Position numbers and translations under genes: made by a program. The notes below the pieces were generated by a model. The model had not been told where the DNA came from. It searched no databases and worked only from the letters and a program-made list of their open reading frames with translations. From contig NC_085138.1 of NCBI RefSeq assembly GCF_035046485.1, positions 364,997,238 through 365,061,237 on the forward strand: a DNA stretch of 64,000 nucleotides. Reading direction: 5' to 3'. Source of the DNA: Aedes albopictus (Eukaryota > Arthropoda > Insecta > Diptera > Culicidae). Shown here one piece after another: positions 20,560-31,599 of the stretch (its first letter is position 1; every line of letters begins with the position of its first letter).

Positions 20560-21718
20560 TACTTCCTATTCTCACTTAACCGTGTACTCACGCTCTCTTC
20601 TCCTTTGCTTCGCGCTCACATGCGACTCTCCCTCTCTCACCATCCTCTCGCATCACGCGCTCCATCATCACAACACGCTCCGTCCAACCAACCAAACGGC
20701 ATGCTTCGTATCTGGGGGGACCATTCACACCACCCAAACGACCGCACTGGACGGAACTGGAGTTAGTCAAACTCGAAATACGAACTCGCTTGGATCGCGC
20801 GACGCTGCTGCTAGCTTACCGCTCGAACTAACGACGACGTCGACATCAACGGCGACGACCGACCGACCGCGCGGGTCGTCCCTTCCCAGTCCATTCAGTC
20901 CTGTGTGCTGGTTGAAGTTTTAGATTGTTGATTATTTTTTTATTGGTGAAGGTTGTTTTGTTTCGATCGCGCGTCCGCGTACCGCGTATCCGCCCCTTCT
21001 GGTCAACCGTCGTCGTTGTTGGTCAGAGGACGCGGCGGTGCTGGTCATGTGGTACTATGTGAAGTGCAGTTGCATCGGATGAGCGACGGACGGACCAACA
21101 ACTGCAGACAACAACTGTTACCATTAATTCGAAATTTCCGTTTGTGTTTTGCTGGGCTAGGGCCCATGAGAGGGGTAGATTGGAATCCTCGTGTATGAAG
21201 GGCCAAAGTGCATAAGCGTGGTGGTTGACGTTTGACATGCGACTTGGATTGGAGTTGAGTGAAACGCCTACTGAGGCGCGTTTGAAGTTGCTGTGAATGT
21301 TGATTGGAATTGTGGGTGGAAGGTACCAGTTTGTGTGGTTTTGGAATCTAGTGGATCATTTGCATCTACCGTGTGCAACGTAGGCCTGTGGGACTGTGTG
21401 TGAAACAACGGAAGAAAAGGTGGAAGTGCGGATCAAATTTGAATGATTTTTATTGCATTAACGACGACCGTTGTGTAGTGTGCGTGGAATAGAAAATGGG
21501 AGTTGAAGGAACAATTAACGAGTTGTCAACCTCCACGGCGATATCATAAACAAAGCGGAAAGAGTACACGTCAGGAGTATTTACTGTGCGGAATAGTGAA
21601 ACGCGCTAAAGCAGAAAGCGACGCAACAATACCGGAAGAGCAGCCAAACAAATTAGAAAACAAAAGGCACACGAAGATCATCGTCTACGGCAGGGTGGTG
21701 GATAGCAGATCGACTAAA
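20560..21718 (+). promoter_or_regulatory. Candidate promoter and long non-coding first exon
   Basis: A GC-rich, CT-rich stretch leads to CATTCAGTCCTG, containing the insect initiator TCAGT (start A at 20897). It is followed by about 820 bp of GC-rich sequence and an excellent splice donor, CTAAA/GTAAGTGAG (intron from 21719). Upstream ATGs open only short frames. A 135-codon frame at 21503-21910 has no ATG start and runs through the donor. This is the layout of a long 5-prime untranslated exon of a large insect gene, but only motif evidence supports it. Confidence 0.3.
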
Positions 21719-22920
21719 GTAAGTGAGTTGTATATTTGGAAATACACGAAGCGAAATCATGAAGCGCAAATCAGCAGCGCAGAGTGCAAGGAAGAAGGGC
21801 AGCAACGAGCAACGACGGGAGGAGTGTATGTTTGTGCGTGGTTGGCGGCAGCAATGAAGCGTTCCTGTCAGTACAGCAACAGTGTTAGTGCGATGAAAGT
21901 TACCTATTAGGCGAAAAAAAAGAAACGCTATTCGGTGATTGGCGTGACACGACGAGTGACGAATGATGATGAGTGCAAATGAGTGTTCGGGCTAATTCGG
22001 CTGAAGCTGGTGCAAGAATTGTCCGCGCAGAATGCCAAGCAGGCGGCGGAAAACACTGAAACAAATGTGCTGGTTAATTTCGCGATGAACATGGCGGCGT
22101 CAGCGATTTGCGCGAAGGTTGTCATCCACGGAATGGGCTAAAAGTAGCTTTCTGTGTCAAACCGTCTTGGCGTCGGCGAAGCCGGTTCGTGTGGTCACGC
22201 GGCATAGTCAGCAGCGAGTTGGCGCCCAACCGGTGTCAATTGCAATGGCTGAAAAAAAAGAAAAACTAGCTGCCGACAGCAGGAAGGCATAAAACTGAAA
22301 ACTGCAAAGGCATAAACACTTTGTTGGGGCGGCTGCAATGATGATGAGATATGTAAAAAACGGACCACTGGCGGGCCAGCAGTAGGGGAGATCGGGGTAA
22401 CGTGCACTCCCGAAGGAACAACTTAATTTTAGTTATGAAATGCATGAAATTGTCCATTCTAGTTAACAGTACACAACAATTCAATGTTTTCTTCCAATTA
22501 CTGAAAATCGCGAATCTAATTACGTTGTTGAAATGTGAATGCTGCATGTACTTATCGTTATTGGCTGCCACTTAGAAACTGATACCCACTAGAAAAGTTT
22601 TGATTTTCTGGTCCATGTTGCTACAGTCATTATTCAAATGCCAACGGTTGTTTTGAAGATGTGGTGAAAACCGGCGCATACTATGGGGACTTTTAAAAAC
22701 GTGTTTTTCACAACACAAAATAAATAATTTCTCGAGTGAGCAACGAGATTTTCATATCGAGCTATACAACTTTGTTTCATTTTGACCCTAAAGTATACAA
22801 AAAAGAATTGTCAACCATTTTTCCTAATGTTTTAGTAATTAGGAAGATGGAAAAATCAACATAACATCGATTGATGCAAACATCGGGAAACTTTTCTCGA
22901 CTTTCTGGACATAATGTTTC
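21719..22920. other. No gene seen
   Basis: GC-rich sequence continues to about 22390, with small frames of no recognisable identity, and then turns AT-rich. GATCGGGGTAACGTGCACTC near 22391 and its loose inverse GATCGTTTTACCCCAACGG near 23119 might bound a decayed element of about 750 bp. The match is too weak to call. Confidence 0.4.
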
Positions 22921-23072
22921 ATTGTACTTGCCACACAATGTACAAACTCATGCAATGAGAAGCAAAGAAAGCCCTACAATTAATAACTGTGGAAGTGCTC
23001 TAAGAATAGTAAGTTGAAGAGAGGCAGACCAAGTTCCAAAACAAACGTCGTGCCACAAAGAAGAAGAAGAAG
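22921..23072 (+). mobile_element. 3-prime fragment of a Feilai-type SINE
   Basis: It contains CTTGCCACACAATGTACAAA, AAGAAAGCCCTACAATTAAT and AACTGTGGAAGTGCTC and ends in (AAG)n. This matches the tail half of the SINE at 17.3 kb and the reversed copy at 30.9 kb. The tRNA-like head is absent, consistent with 5-prime truncation or decay. Confidence 0.7.
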
Positions 23073-23869
23073 CTGCAAACATATTACATCAAAATTCTTA
23101 CCAAGAAAGCATTAGAGTGGATCGTTTTACCCCAACGGTGCTTATTAAACCGATTCCATCTATAGTCGATGCCGGTTCCGTTGAAAGTATATCTGAAGAA
23201 GACGTTGTAGTGCGGAATGGGCGGATTAGGGGCTTTGGAAATTATAGGCATTTGCGTCCATGGATATTGTCTCGAATGCTAATGATTTAACTAACCTATC
23301 TGATGCTAATCGTGGCCTGTGGTGAATGGCATGTGAATTGTATGGAATTGTTTCAGTAGATTAGCATCTTCGGAATTTTCTAAATTAGGTAAATAATCTG
23401 AAATTAAAGAACACGTGCAATTTTGTTGTAAATACGCGCCTTTACCTTTACCTTTCAAATAAATATCTACCAAGGAGTCATTTGCTATTTTTTTTTTCTA
23501 GAGCATGACGCTCTTTGAAATGGGTGTTACTTTGTTCATTAATTTCTTCCAATAAAGCTGTTTCTTCTTACAATTGCAATTATCAAAACAGACTGAGATT
23601 GCAAATGTAATGTTTCGTTCAATCTTTGATAATTTCTTCGTATTAAAATGCCTGCAGAAAATCGTTGTTTCAATTGAACCTTTCGCGATTTCATTCAAAA
23701 CATTCCTCCGAATTCGATTATTCGAAAAGTAAGTTAATATGTGTTAAAGTAACAAGAGGGGATTCCTAGATCTAGCAGATATATCCGGCAAGCTGTCGAT
23801 TTCGATAAGATGCCGGCCGGATTCGGATTCAAATCCATCTAAAACGGATTTTTCCAGAAATTCGATCAG

Positions 23870-24497
23870 TTACTTTTTGGAACTTCTTCAGAAGTACATT
23901 GCGGAATGCTTTCCAGAATTTCTCACAAGATTCTTCCGTATTTTCCACGCCATTTTTCCTGGTATTTTTTCTTGTATTACTCCCAGATCCGGATTCCAAC
24001 CGGTATTTTTCCAAGATTCAAACAATGTTTCTCCGAGATTCTTCCTTGAAAATCTTCCAGGATTTCCTGAATTCCAACCGACTCCTCCTAGATTTTTTCA
24101 CGAGAATCTTACAGAACTTCTTTCCAGATATCTTTCAGAATGTTGTCAGGGAATTTCTCCCAGAATTTCTCGCGAGATTTTTCTTGACAACTTTCCGCGA
24201 TTCATTCCGGTGTTCGTGAGATATTTCCGGGATTTCTCCCAGAGTTCCTACAGGAGTAACTCTTGGGAGTTCCTTCCGGGATTTCTTCCAAAGTTTCTCC
24301 TGTATTTTCTTCAAGAAATTTCCGTGAGGTTTCTTCTACAGATTGCTTTCGGTGTTGGTCCCGGGATGTTTTTTCGGAGTTTCTGGACCTTCTGCTTCGA
24401 TTTTCTCCGGATTGCCTTTTGGAATTTCTGCAGGAGCTACTGCTGATATTTCTCATGGAGTTCTTCCCGTGCTTTCACAGTCTTTCCCAGGCTTTTT
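23870..24497 (+). repeat. Degenerate ~24-bp palindromic repeat field D1
   Basis: Loose tandem copies built on TTCCAGAATTTCTCC and TTCTTCCAGGATTTC. Arms of GGAATTCC or GGATTTCC type recur every ~12 bp in alternating orientation. Copies are diverged, so unit borders slip. Reading frames up to 189 codons are by-products: they are rich in F, S, R and repeat imperfectly every 8 residues. The same field resumes after the hAT insertion. Confidence 0.7.
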
Positions 24498-24505
24498 CTC
24501 GTAGC

Positions 24506-25024
24506 CAGGGATAGGGTGCGACTCAAAACTCTTTGCGTGCCGCACACTCTGCTACGAGACAGCACAACAAACTAGAAGGAGACGAGTACGCGCAATCGGT
24601 TGTGTGTTGCTCGCTTACTTTGCCGCGCGCTGGAGCTCTCCTGTCTCTCACGCTCTGTCGTATGCACTCTCTCGGTGCTTGCCTCCGTGCTTTGCACTTG
24701 GCTTGATACTACGCATGTTTGGAAAAATTTCGAATCAAACGACCCATCACTTGTCAGCCCTTGACAAGCTTAACAACTTTGCCGAAAACACAAACTCTTC
24801 AATTAATTTATTAATTGATTTTTTCTGTTTGGAGACAAGCACAGTCCCAAGCACCGCGCATTACTCCCTGCGCCGTAGAGCTAGTGCTGCGATTGTCTCT
24901 CGCACAATTACTGAAGCTCTCACTCATATGTCTCTTGTCTCTCGGCAAAACGGGAGACGAGCACTTGCGATTGTGTGAAACACACGCTTTTTTCGCACCG
25001 CACGGTGCATGCCGCCAATCCCTG
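24506..25024. mobile_element. 519-bp non-autonomous hAT element
   Basis: The ends are CAGGGAT and ATCCCTG. A perfect 8-bp target duplication CTCGTAGC lies at 24498-24505 and 25025-25032. Eight-base duplications with CAGGG-type ends are the hallmark of the hAT superfamily. The body is GC-richer than its flanks and encodes no transposase; frames of 93 and 124 codons lack recognisable motifs. It interrupts the D repeat field, so it is younger than that field. Confidence 0.85.
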
Positions 25025-25032
25025 CTCGTAGC

Positions 25033-25850
25033 CTTTAACAAGATTTCTTGAAGTGATCCTCCTGAGTTTTTTGCAGATTCCCGGAACCTCAAATGGAAAT
25101 TGTCCCGAGAGTCTTTGTGTTTTTTTTCTGGAATTTCTTTTATAGTGGCTTCAGTAGTTGCTGCGGGAGTTCTCCCGGAGTTTTTTTTTTTCGAAATGTC
25201 TCCTGGAATTACTTACAAAATTCCCTGTAAGAAATTCATGGTGAAATATCGGAGTTAATTCAGGGAAAATCATGCCAGTAACTCCACAAGACCAATTGAA
25301 GGAACTTCTGGAGGATTCTGAAAAAAAAAACTGGGACATCTCAGAAAAAAATCAGGAAGCAAACCCGTCAGAAAATAGTTAGGAAATTCAAGGAGGAACT
25401 CAAGGAAACCTCTAAGAAAAATCCTAAGAGGAAGTACGAGAGCAATCCCACGAGGAAATCTAAGAGAAATATTAAAAACCCCTCTGGAAGGAATCTCTGG
25501 AAAAACTTCTGCACCAATCTCGCCAAAAGCTCGAGAAAAACTGTTGGGTAGCTGTCCCGGAGACGAAACCTCCTAAAGAAAATTCCTGAAGGTACTTTGG
25601 ATAAATTTTGGAATTATCTCCGGAAGCATATCGGGAAAACCCCTGGAAGAAATTCCGGGAACAACTCTCACAAATCCCAAAAGAAACTCGACAAAATCTC
25701 GGAAGGAACTATTCATGGGAGCCAATTTGGATGGAGAACGGAATAAAGCTATTTTCTGGCAAACCTCCAGGGAAGAAAAGTTCAAGGAAGAACTCGTGGG
25801 AAAAAATCTGTAAAAAACTTCGAAAGTATTTCAACGATATTAAATAACCT
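25033..25850. repeat. Degenerate palindromic repeat field D1, right part
   Basis: This continues the field broken by the hAT element. To about 25210 the T-rich orientation persists (GAGTTCTCCCGGAGTT). From about 25250 the A-rich orientation prevails (AAGGAACTTCTGGAGGATTC, GGAAGAAATTCCGGGAAC). A switch of orientation within one field suggests an inversion or two arrays meeting. Confidence 0.6.
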
Positions 25851-27700
25851 AGCGTTGAAAATCTGTTAATATTAATTAAAAAAAGAATTTCAAGTAGGAA
25901 TTGCTGTAGAAGCCCAAGAAGTAGTCCGTGAAAGAATTCAAAGAAGAATCATGGAAAGAATTTCGAGAGAAAAAAAAGGAGAAAAGAAATTTTGGAACAA
26001 ATTTTTAATAGATTTGCAATCGAATTACTAAACAAATCTACTAAGGAATTCCTTATCCTTGAAAGAGTTTTTTGAAGAATGTATGAACTTTATAAAACTT
26101 TTTTCAATTACAATTCAAAATTTTAAAATCAGCTCAATTTTTTATAAAACTTAATTTTTATTTTTTTTCCAACTTATACAGAAATATCCCCAAAAATCAA
26201 CATTTATCATAAAATCGCGCTGATTTGAAATTGAATTCATAATTTGCAAAAATCTCCCCTGGAAAGACCTGGAAACTCAGGGTATTTCACTTTGTTACCC
26301 TGTTCATGTATCTTTTGTAGTTTTTGACTAGTGGAAAAAACATGTAATTGCATTTGTGCGATATTTTCAATAAAATTGAGACGAATGTCGGCTGTATTTA
26401 TGAAATAGTGCACTGTAAAATGTCTCTCCATTCAATTCCAAATATTCCACTCTTTCTTGTGTAATTTTTATTACTTAATTGAAATCTTTTTTAAATATTG
26501 AATTTAAATTTTTACTTCTGAAGACATGTCCGATTGAACAGTTTCTTCAGTAGAAGTCCTCGCAGAACTTTTTTTTTTTTTGAGAAGCTGTCGGAAAATC
26601 ACAAACAACTTCTTCAAAGATACGTTCAACATTTCAGTAGTATGGCTCCTTAACATGTTCAAAAAACTATTCTGTTCCCAGAATTTTTAGTATTTTTATC
26701 TCCATAATTTCATAAGTAATTCTTTCTCATTTTTTCGTTTATTACCTCCTTTTTATCAATGGTGCTAGGGAGCTTCTGAATAATTCATCTAAAATTTCCA
26801 CAATAAGATTTAACAATAAAAGTCCACATAAATAAAATTTCTCAAATCCTGTCAGATTTTTTCCTAAAAATTCTAGGATGTATTATAAAAAATTTTCAAG
26901 AGATGCTCTTCGCGAATCGTGCGACGAATACTTTCAATAATAGGGATGCTTGTATTTTTAATTTTTTTTGTAGTCCTAGAATTTCATTACCTATTCCTAC
27001 TTGTGAGATTTTTGAAATTTTGAAAATACTTGCTCTCCAAAAACTTTCTCTTCAGTCGCAGTTTTGAGAATTTTCGGCGAAGAAAAATGGATGTTGGAAA
27101 TCTACCACTAAGAAATTTTACCTGGAACAATGGCAAGAGTTCTTGAACCGAAATTCAGATCAGATTCCTTGACTTGAGATGGAATATTATCTGAGGTGTT
27201 CTCTGAAAATTCCGCAGATTATTGTTTTTTATTTTTAAGTATCTACAATTTTTTCAAATAAATTTTCTAAAGCACTTCTAAAATCTTGTTGTTTCGCCAT
27301 GAATGGAAATTCTGAACTAATATTTCCGATCCGCATTCAGCTTGAAGATATTCTTCGATTTTTAAGAAGAGCGGTTTTCCCGGCCCTGTTGAGATGAGCT
27401 TGCCATAAAATATTTCATTCGACAGTAAAAAAAAAGTTAATGCGTACATTTCGCCTCATGAAGGATCGGACTGGGCATTTGATGGATGGTTTTCACTCTC
27501 CCTACGTTCCGGCAGAGAGGTTTTGATCTTTCTCAAGGGTCATTGTGTCTGTAGTTAGCATTTTTTTTTTCAAGAAATTAACCAGAGATGTCTGTAAGGA
27601 AATAACCGTTGAGCATGTTTCGTGGAGCTGCTCTCAAGAAGTATCCCCATAGATTCGCCAGGTATCATGTGGAATTCAAGCGAAAAGCTCATGAAAACCT
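25851..27700. other. AT-rich stretch, no gene seen
   Basis: Strongly AT-rich with poly-T and poly-A runs and scattered relics of the D repeat, for example near 26040, 26540 and 26870. No frame above 65 codons occurs. No element ends were found. Confidence 0.5.
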
Positions 27701-27703
27701 GGA

Positions 27704-27913
27704 GCCTCGTAGCCGTGCGGTTAGGGTAACCAAGCTTCTAATCGCACCATGGCATGGGGTGGGGGTTCGAATCCCGTTCCGCGCGATGAAACTTTTCGTG
27801 AGAATAGTTTCTTCTCCGTATGCACTGGTGCATGCTCCGTGTGTCCCTTGTCTAGTGTTAAGTTTTGTTTAGTCTGTGCAGCCTTTGGCTGAAGACGGTA
27901 TCCGCTTTTTTTT
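27704..27913 (+). mobile_element. tRNA-derived SINE of a second family
   Basis: GCCTCGTAGCCGTGCGGTTA gives an A box, and GGTTCGAATCCC at 27764-27775 is a perfect B box, 53 bp downstream, as in tRNA promoters. A body rich in T follows (TGTCTAGTGTTAAGTTTTGT, CAGCCTTTGGCTGAAGACGG) and ends in a T run. The head folds loosely as a tRNA, but the anticodon arm is irregular, so a functional tRNA is unlikely. The body is unlike Feilai. Confidence 0.7.
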
Positions 27914-28280
27914 CCACAAACCTTAAATCAAATACTTTATTTTCACCTGGCGAAATAAATCCACTTTTTCAGATTTTTTAGACCTTTTTTCAAGAAATCT
28001 GGTATCAAATCCTGTAATTTTGGCAAGGAATTTCCTGAACGTTCCCTAGAGCCCTCTAGTAATTCGGAAAAAAAATCAAGAACCTTCTAAAAATCTATTG
28101 CAGTTCTATCCTAAATTAAAAGTTTATCATAACCCTATTCTTAAAGGTTCCAACGAGAACAGTGTTATTTAAAACTTCTCGAAACTCATGATTGAAAATA
28201 TCCACGGGCACACAAATTTCGATTTTCTCTTATGCCATCTCCTCCCCCTCGGAAGATTTTGATTGGAATTCGATTGTTAT

Positions 28281-28527
28281 CGGGTGGCTTTTCAGTCTAG
28301 CGTAAAATCAAGACAAGTGCTACTTGTTTAAATCCGACGTTTCGGCCATTGGACTCGGCCTTCCTCAGGGGATATAAACTTGCACCGTCCCTCGTATGCT
28401 GCTAAAAGCTTTTCGCTGAATTGTGCAAGTTTATATCCCCTGATGAAGGACGAGTCCAATGGCCGAAACGTCGGAACTAAACAAGTAGCACTTGTCTTGA
28501 TTTTACGCTAGACTGAAAAGCCACCCG
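28281..28527. mobile_element. 247-bp hairpin MITE carrying hammerhead-like motifs in both arms
   Basis: The ends CGGGTGGCTTTTCAGTCTAG and its complement start arms of ~105 bp that differ at few positions. Each arm contains, facing inward, CTGANGA, a short hairpin, then GAAACGTCGG (minus strand 28370-28334 and plus strand 28440-28474). The loop is ~45 bp (GTCCCTCGTATGC...). There is no coding capacity and no certain target duplication. Confidence 0.85.
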
Positions 28528-29425
28528 AAAACAGTTCATTCTACAGTCGAACCTAATTCAAAAAGTTGGAATTCAATATTTTATTCAAGAAATTTTAAAA
28601 TTTTGAGGAGAAATTAGAGTCGCCCAAAAAGTTTCTCTACAAATCTGATGAGTTGAACGATTTTGCCTAATGGTTTAGGTATTTTTTCATCAAATACATT
28701 TATCACGAGTCAACGATCACTGTGACAAAAAATAAATAAAATGAGGTTAGTCCGGCCTTATTTTTTGGCCACCGACAAAATCACGCATAAATTGACTCAG
28801 GGAATTTAGGACGAAACCGAAAGACCAATTTTCCCCTTGAGAAAGGCCACATCCTATGACCGAAACGTCAGGCAGAATAAAATGAATCGTTTGCATTTCA
28901 AGACTGAGATTGCCTTATTCTGCAATTGGCTCATGATTTGTCTCACTTTGTTTCTGGGTGTTTTTATTTTTATGGCGGAAAATCAGGATTGTATGATAGA
29001 ACAAGACCTAACAAAGAATGTTGTTTTAGATTGATTTGGATTATTTTATGGACAGACTTGTTAGAGTCCCAAAATGGCCACCACAATCTCCGACAATTTT
29101 GAGCGCACAAATCTCTTTGTAAACAAAATTAGCGGTCTTCTTATTTTAAGCTTATTACAAGTGAGCAAGATCAAAATAAAAAATGCACTATTGTATGAAG
29201 CTTGTGAAGATTTGTGCGCGGAAATTCCTCATGCACTGTTGAAGCGTTTACCAAGGGTCAATTAAGAGTCTGATATTCACCCAAACTGAAACAGCACTAT
29301 TCTCAAGATTGACCAACATGCAATAAATTTATTGCACTTTTCAGGCTTTAAAATAGACTTTAAATACTTCAAAGGCCAAATGGTTTAATTGGCAACTTGA
29401 GTAATGAATTAAAAAAAAAACTCAC
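28528..29425. other. No gene seen; contains one further hammerhead-like motif
   Basis: AT-rich sequence. At 28835-28872 the plus strand reads CTTGAGAAAGGCC...CCGAAACGTCAGG, a decayed version of the motif in the neighbouring MITE. A 63-codon frame at 29074-29265 is not recognised. Matching inverted words GCGCACAAATC (about 29102) and GATTTGTGCGC (about 29208) suggest an old hairpin element around it. Confidence 0.4.
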
Positions 29426-29429
29426 TTGT

Positions 29430-29495
29430 TTTGGTAGGATTTGATACCACGACTCCGTATCGCTAGCCCGGTGCTTTAACCAACTAAGCCACACA
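29430..29495 (-). tRNA. tRNA-like pseudogene or SINE head
   Basis: The minus strand reads GTGTGGCTTAGTTGGTTAAA, fitting a D-arm and A box (TGGCTTAGTTGG). A T-arm-like GTGGTATCAAATCC follows, with a damaged B box. The acceptor stem and a seven-base anticodon loop cannot be drawn cleanly, and no anticodon can be named. Probably a tRNA-derived remnant, not an active gene. Confidence 0.35.
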
Positions 29496-29499
29496 ACAA

Positions 29500-30880
29500 G
29501 TTACGATTGTGCCGTATAGATTGTCAATTAAATGTACTTTTCCTTCAAATGCTTCAAGTTGTTACGTCCATTGTTCAACAAACTGAAGAAAATGCAGATA
29601 TTCGATTGTCGTAAAATAATGTCTTCGATTGAGTTTGTGACATTGAAATTTGAGTGTGAGTATACTGTTTGCTGATCCTGAAAATTGTAAGGAAATTCAC
29701 TATACTTATTGAATGAAATCTCATGAAACGGAAAATTTGTGGTGTATCTTAAAGAAATGTCGAGAACTAAGGCTTCTTAGCTATTTCCAGAGATACTGCC
29801 AGAAGTATCAGAAGAATTGTATGAAATGTAATGTAGTTTACCAACAGGGTCATGTTCAAGATAGTCATCTAAATTTCTATATGTATATTCCAGATCTGCG
29901 TTTATTCATTTCTACTGCGTAAAAGTTACACTCTGTCATTATTCCAACAATCAACTACTACCATCGATCCGTTTATCGAATTTGTACCAATTTATAAAGC
30001 AAGTAAACAACATTGCACACTTCATTATATAGTGTTAATTAACGATGCCCATCGCAAGGGTGAAAGTGTCCCATCGTCCGACACGACTCGAAGGACGTCA
30101 GCTCAGCACTGACCACCTTTTCGATCCGCCAAGCTAGTTACATGCGGCGCGTGGCGAGAACCAAAAGAAACTAGATCACGTCGTGAATCGCGTGGCATCC
30201 ATTTGCCAAGCGAATTCCAGCAATCGAATAAGGCTTCTCGGTCTAATGGTATGACGGCGTGACGTATCCACCTACCTAGGTCGCGTAAAAACCGTAAAAA
30301 CACTTGAACACTGACTGTGCGCAAAAATGCCTTCACTACTGTCGCAACTATTTACAAATTCACGTTATTTAGCATTGGTTTTTCTCCTACTGTGCACTGA
30401 GGGACCTCATCCGAAGAAGAGATGAGGTTCCAGCAGAAACTGGTTCTACGGCGGCGGCGCGGGGGTGAGGAGATCCGTGGGATGATGCAGTTTTGAGCGG
30501 GCGCGCTGCTGGCGCGAGATTCCCTAGATGGCAGCTTGTCGCTTCAACTTCGTTATAGTGTGACTTGACTTTTTGCTTCTTGATCAAGGTGAGCGTGACA
30601 AAAGGCACTGCTGGCTTGGAGGCAGAGGAGGCCCGGTATTGGATTTCAATAAACAAACAAAACAAGATATAGACGGATAATAAGTTGGTCAGTGAAGGCC
30701 GGGATGAGCGCTGTGTCGATTTGTATCATTGAAGAGACAAGCTGATTTTGCGGTTGAAGCTGCGTTATTGGCGGCTTAATCAGCTGTTTACTTGTTTCGA
30801 GATTTTTTTTATGTCTATTAGTCTTTATGCGGATCTCATTCAAGCATTACCAGTCATGCACTCAATACTAGGTGTTCTGT
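29500..30880. other. Unique stretch with a GC-rich patch, no gene proven
   Basis: From 30040 to 30620 the sequence is GC-rich. On the minus strand it contains GCACAGTCAGTGTTCAAG near 30318, an initiator-like TCAGT. Frames of 77 and 92 codons on that strand are not recognised. It may be another promoter-proximal segment, on the opposite strand. Otherwise nothing is visible. Confidence 0.3.
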
Positions 30881-30885
30881 GTGTT

Positions 30886-31020
30886 ATTCTTCTTCTTCTT
30901 TATGGCTCTACGTCCCCACTGGGACTTGGCCTGCCACGCTTCAACTTAGTGTTCGTTGAGCACTTCCACAGTTATTAACTGAAGGGCTTTCTTTGCCTGC
31001 CACTGCATGAATTTGTATAT
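30886..31020 (-). mobile_element. Feilai-type SINE, 3-prime half, minus strand
   Basis: Read on the minus strand: TGGCAGGCAAAGAAAGCCCT, CAGTTAATAACTGTGGAAGT, GTGGCAGGCCAAGTCCCAGT, GGGGACGTAGAGCC and an (AAG)n tail. This is the clearest match to the Feilai tail in the window. The head is missing or decayed. Confidence 0.75.
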
Positions 31021-31049
31021 TATGAGGCAAGGATAATGATACACTATGT

Positions 31050-31112
31050 CAGGGAGTCGAGAAAACTAAGCTGAGAAGCAGGCTTTCTCCCAGATGGAAC
31101 GATACGCCAAGC
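31050..31112 (+). mobile_element. Feilai-type SINE fragment, plus strand
   Basis: AAACTAAGCTGAGAAGCAGG, CTTTCTCCCAG and ATACGCCAAG match the end of the SINE body at 17.56-17.62 kb. It lies head to head with the reversed copy just upstream, so two independent SINE relics sit side by side. Confidence 0.6.
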
Positions 31113-31154
31113 ACCTACTGTTTATTGATGTAAAAGTTTACGTTGTTAGAATTA

Positions 31155-31289
31155 TTACAGAGTAGCGGCTACGGCACTATTAACGTTCCCATTCATCTGG
31201 CCGGCACGTGATTCAACAACTTTTCGCAAGTAGGGTAGAAGCTTCAGTTTTGACCAGTCCGGAGGTTTGGCAATAGGGCGGTATTCAGC
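31155..31289 (-). pseudogene. Coding-like 3-prime fragment, copy 1
   Basis: After a possible acceptor (GATTGCAACAG) the minus strand reads 44 codons to TAA, with AEYRPIAKPPDWSKLKL, LPYLRKVVESRAGQMN and a tail NSAVAATL. Composition and the mix of charged and hydrophobic residues look protein-like, unlike the repeat-derived frames nearby. A diverged relative lies at 35.6 kb. I do not recognise the family. It could be a terminal exon, a processed pseudogene or the 3-prime end of a repetitive element. The upstream part of the same open frame (to 31616) is AT-rich and probably not coding. Confidence 0.35.
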
Positions 31290-31599
31290 CTGTTGCAATC
31301 TAATTGGCATAAATTCATTTTTACTAGTAGATCCTAATATAAAATGATGATTACAGCTGTGAAAACTATAAATGTTGAATAAAAACTTTTTTTTATATAA
31401 ATCAGCTCCCATAAGTCTATTTTGGACACAGTGCTTCAAATTTGGCCACTTCCATAAGAAATAAACGTGATTGGCCAAAATAGAAACCAAAGTTACTTTT
31501 AACTTCAGAATATCATTGCGAGACTTATTTAGAAATTTTTCGAATTTTTCATTTAGCAAATCATCCATGTATGTAGTCGGAAATTCTTCCATGAATTTG

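Noticed and set aside
22391..23138. Element bounded by GGGGTAACGTGC and GTTTTACCCC
   Set aside because: Inverted match too short and imperfect, and no target duplication was found.
23877..24446. 189-codon plus-strand frame
   Set aside because: Phenylalanine- and serine-rich read-through of the degenerate D repeats, with overlapping open frames on both strands.
24604..24978. 124-codon frame within the hAT MITE
   Set aside because: Does not begin at ATG, lies wholly inside a non-autonomous element and shows no hAT dimerisation or zinc-finger motif.
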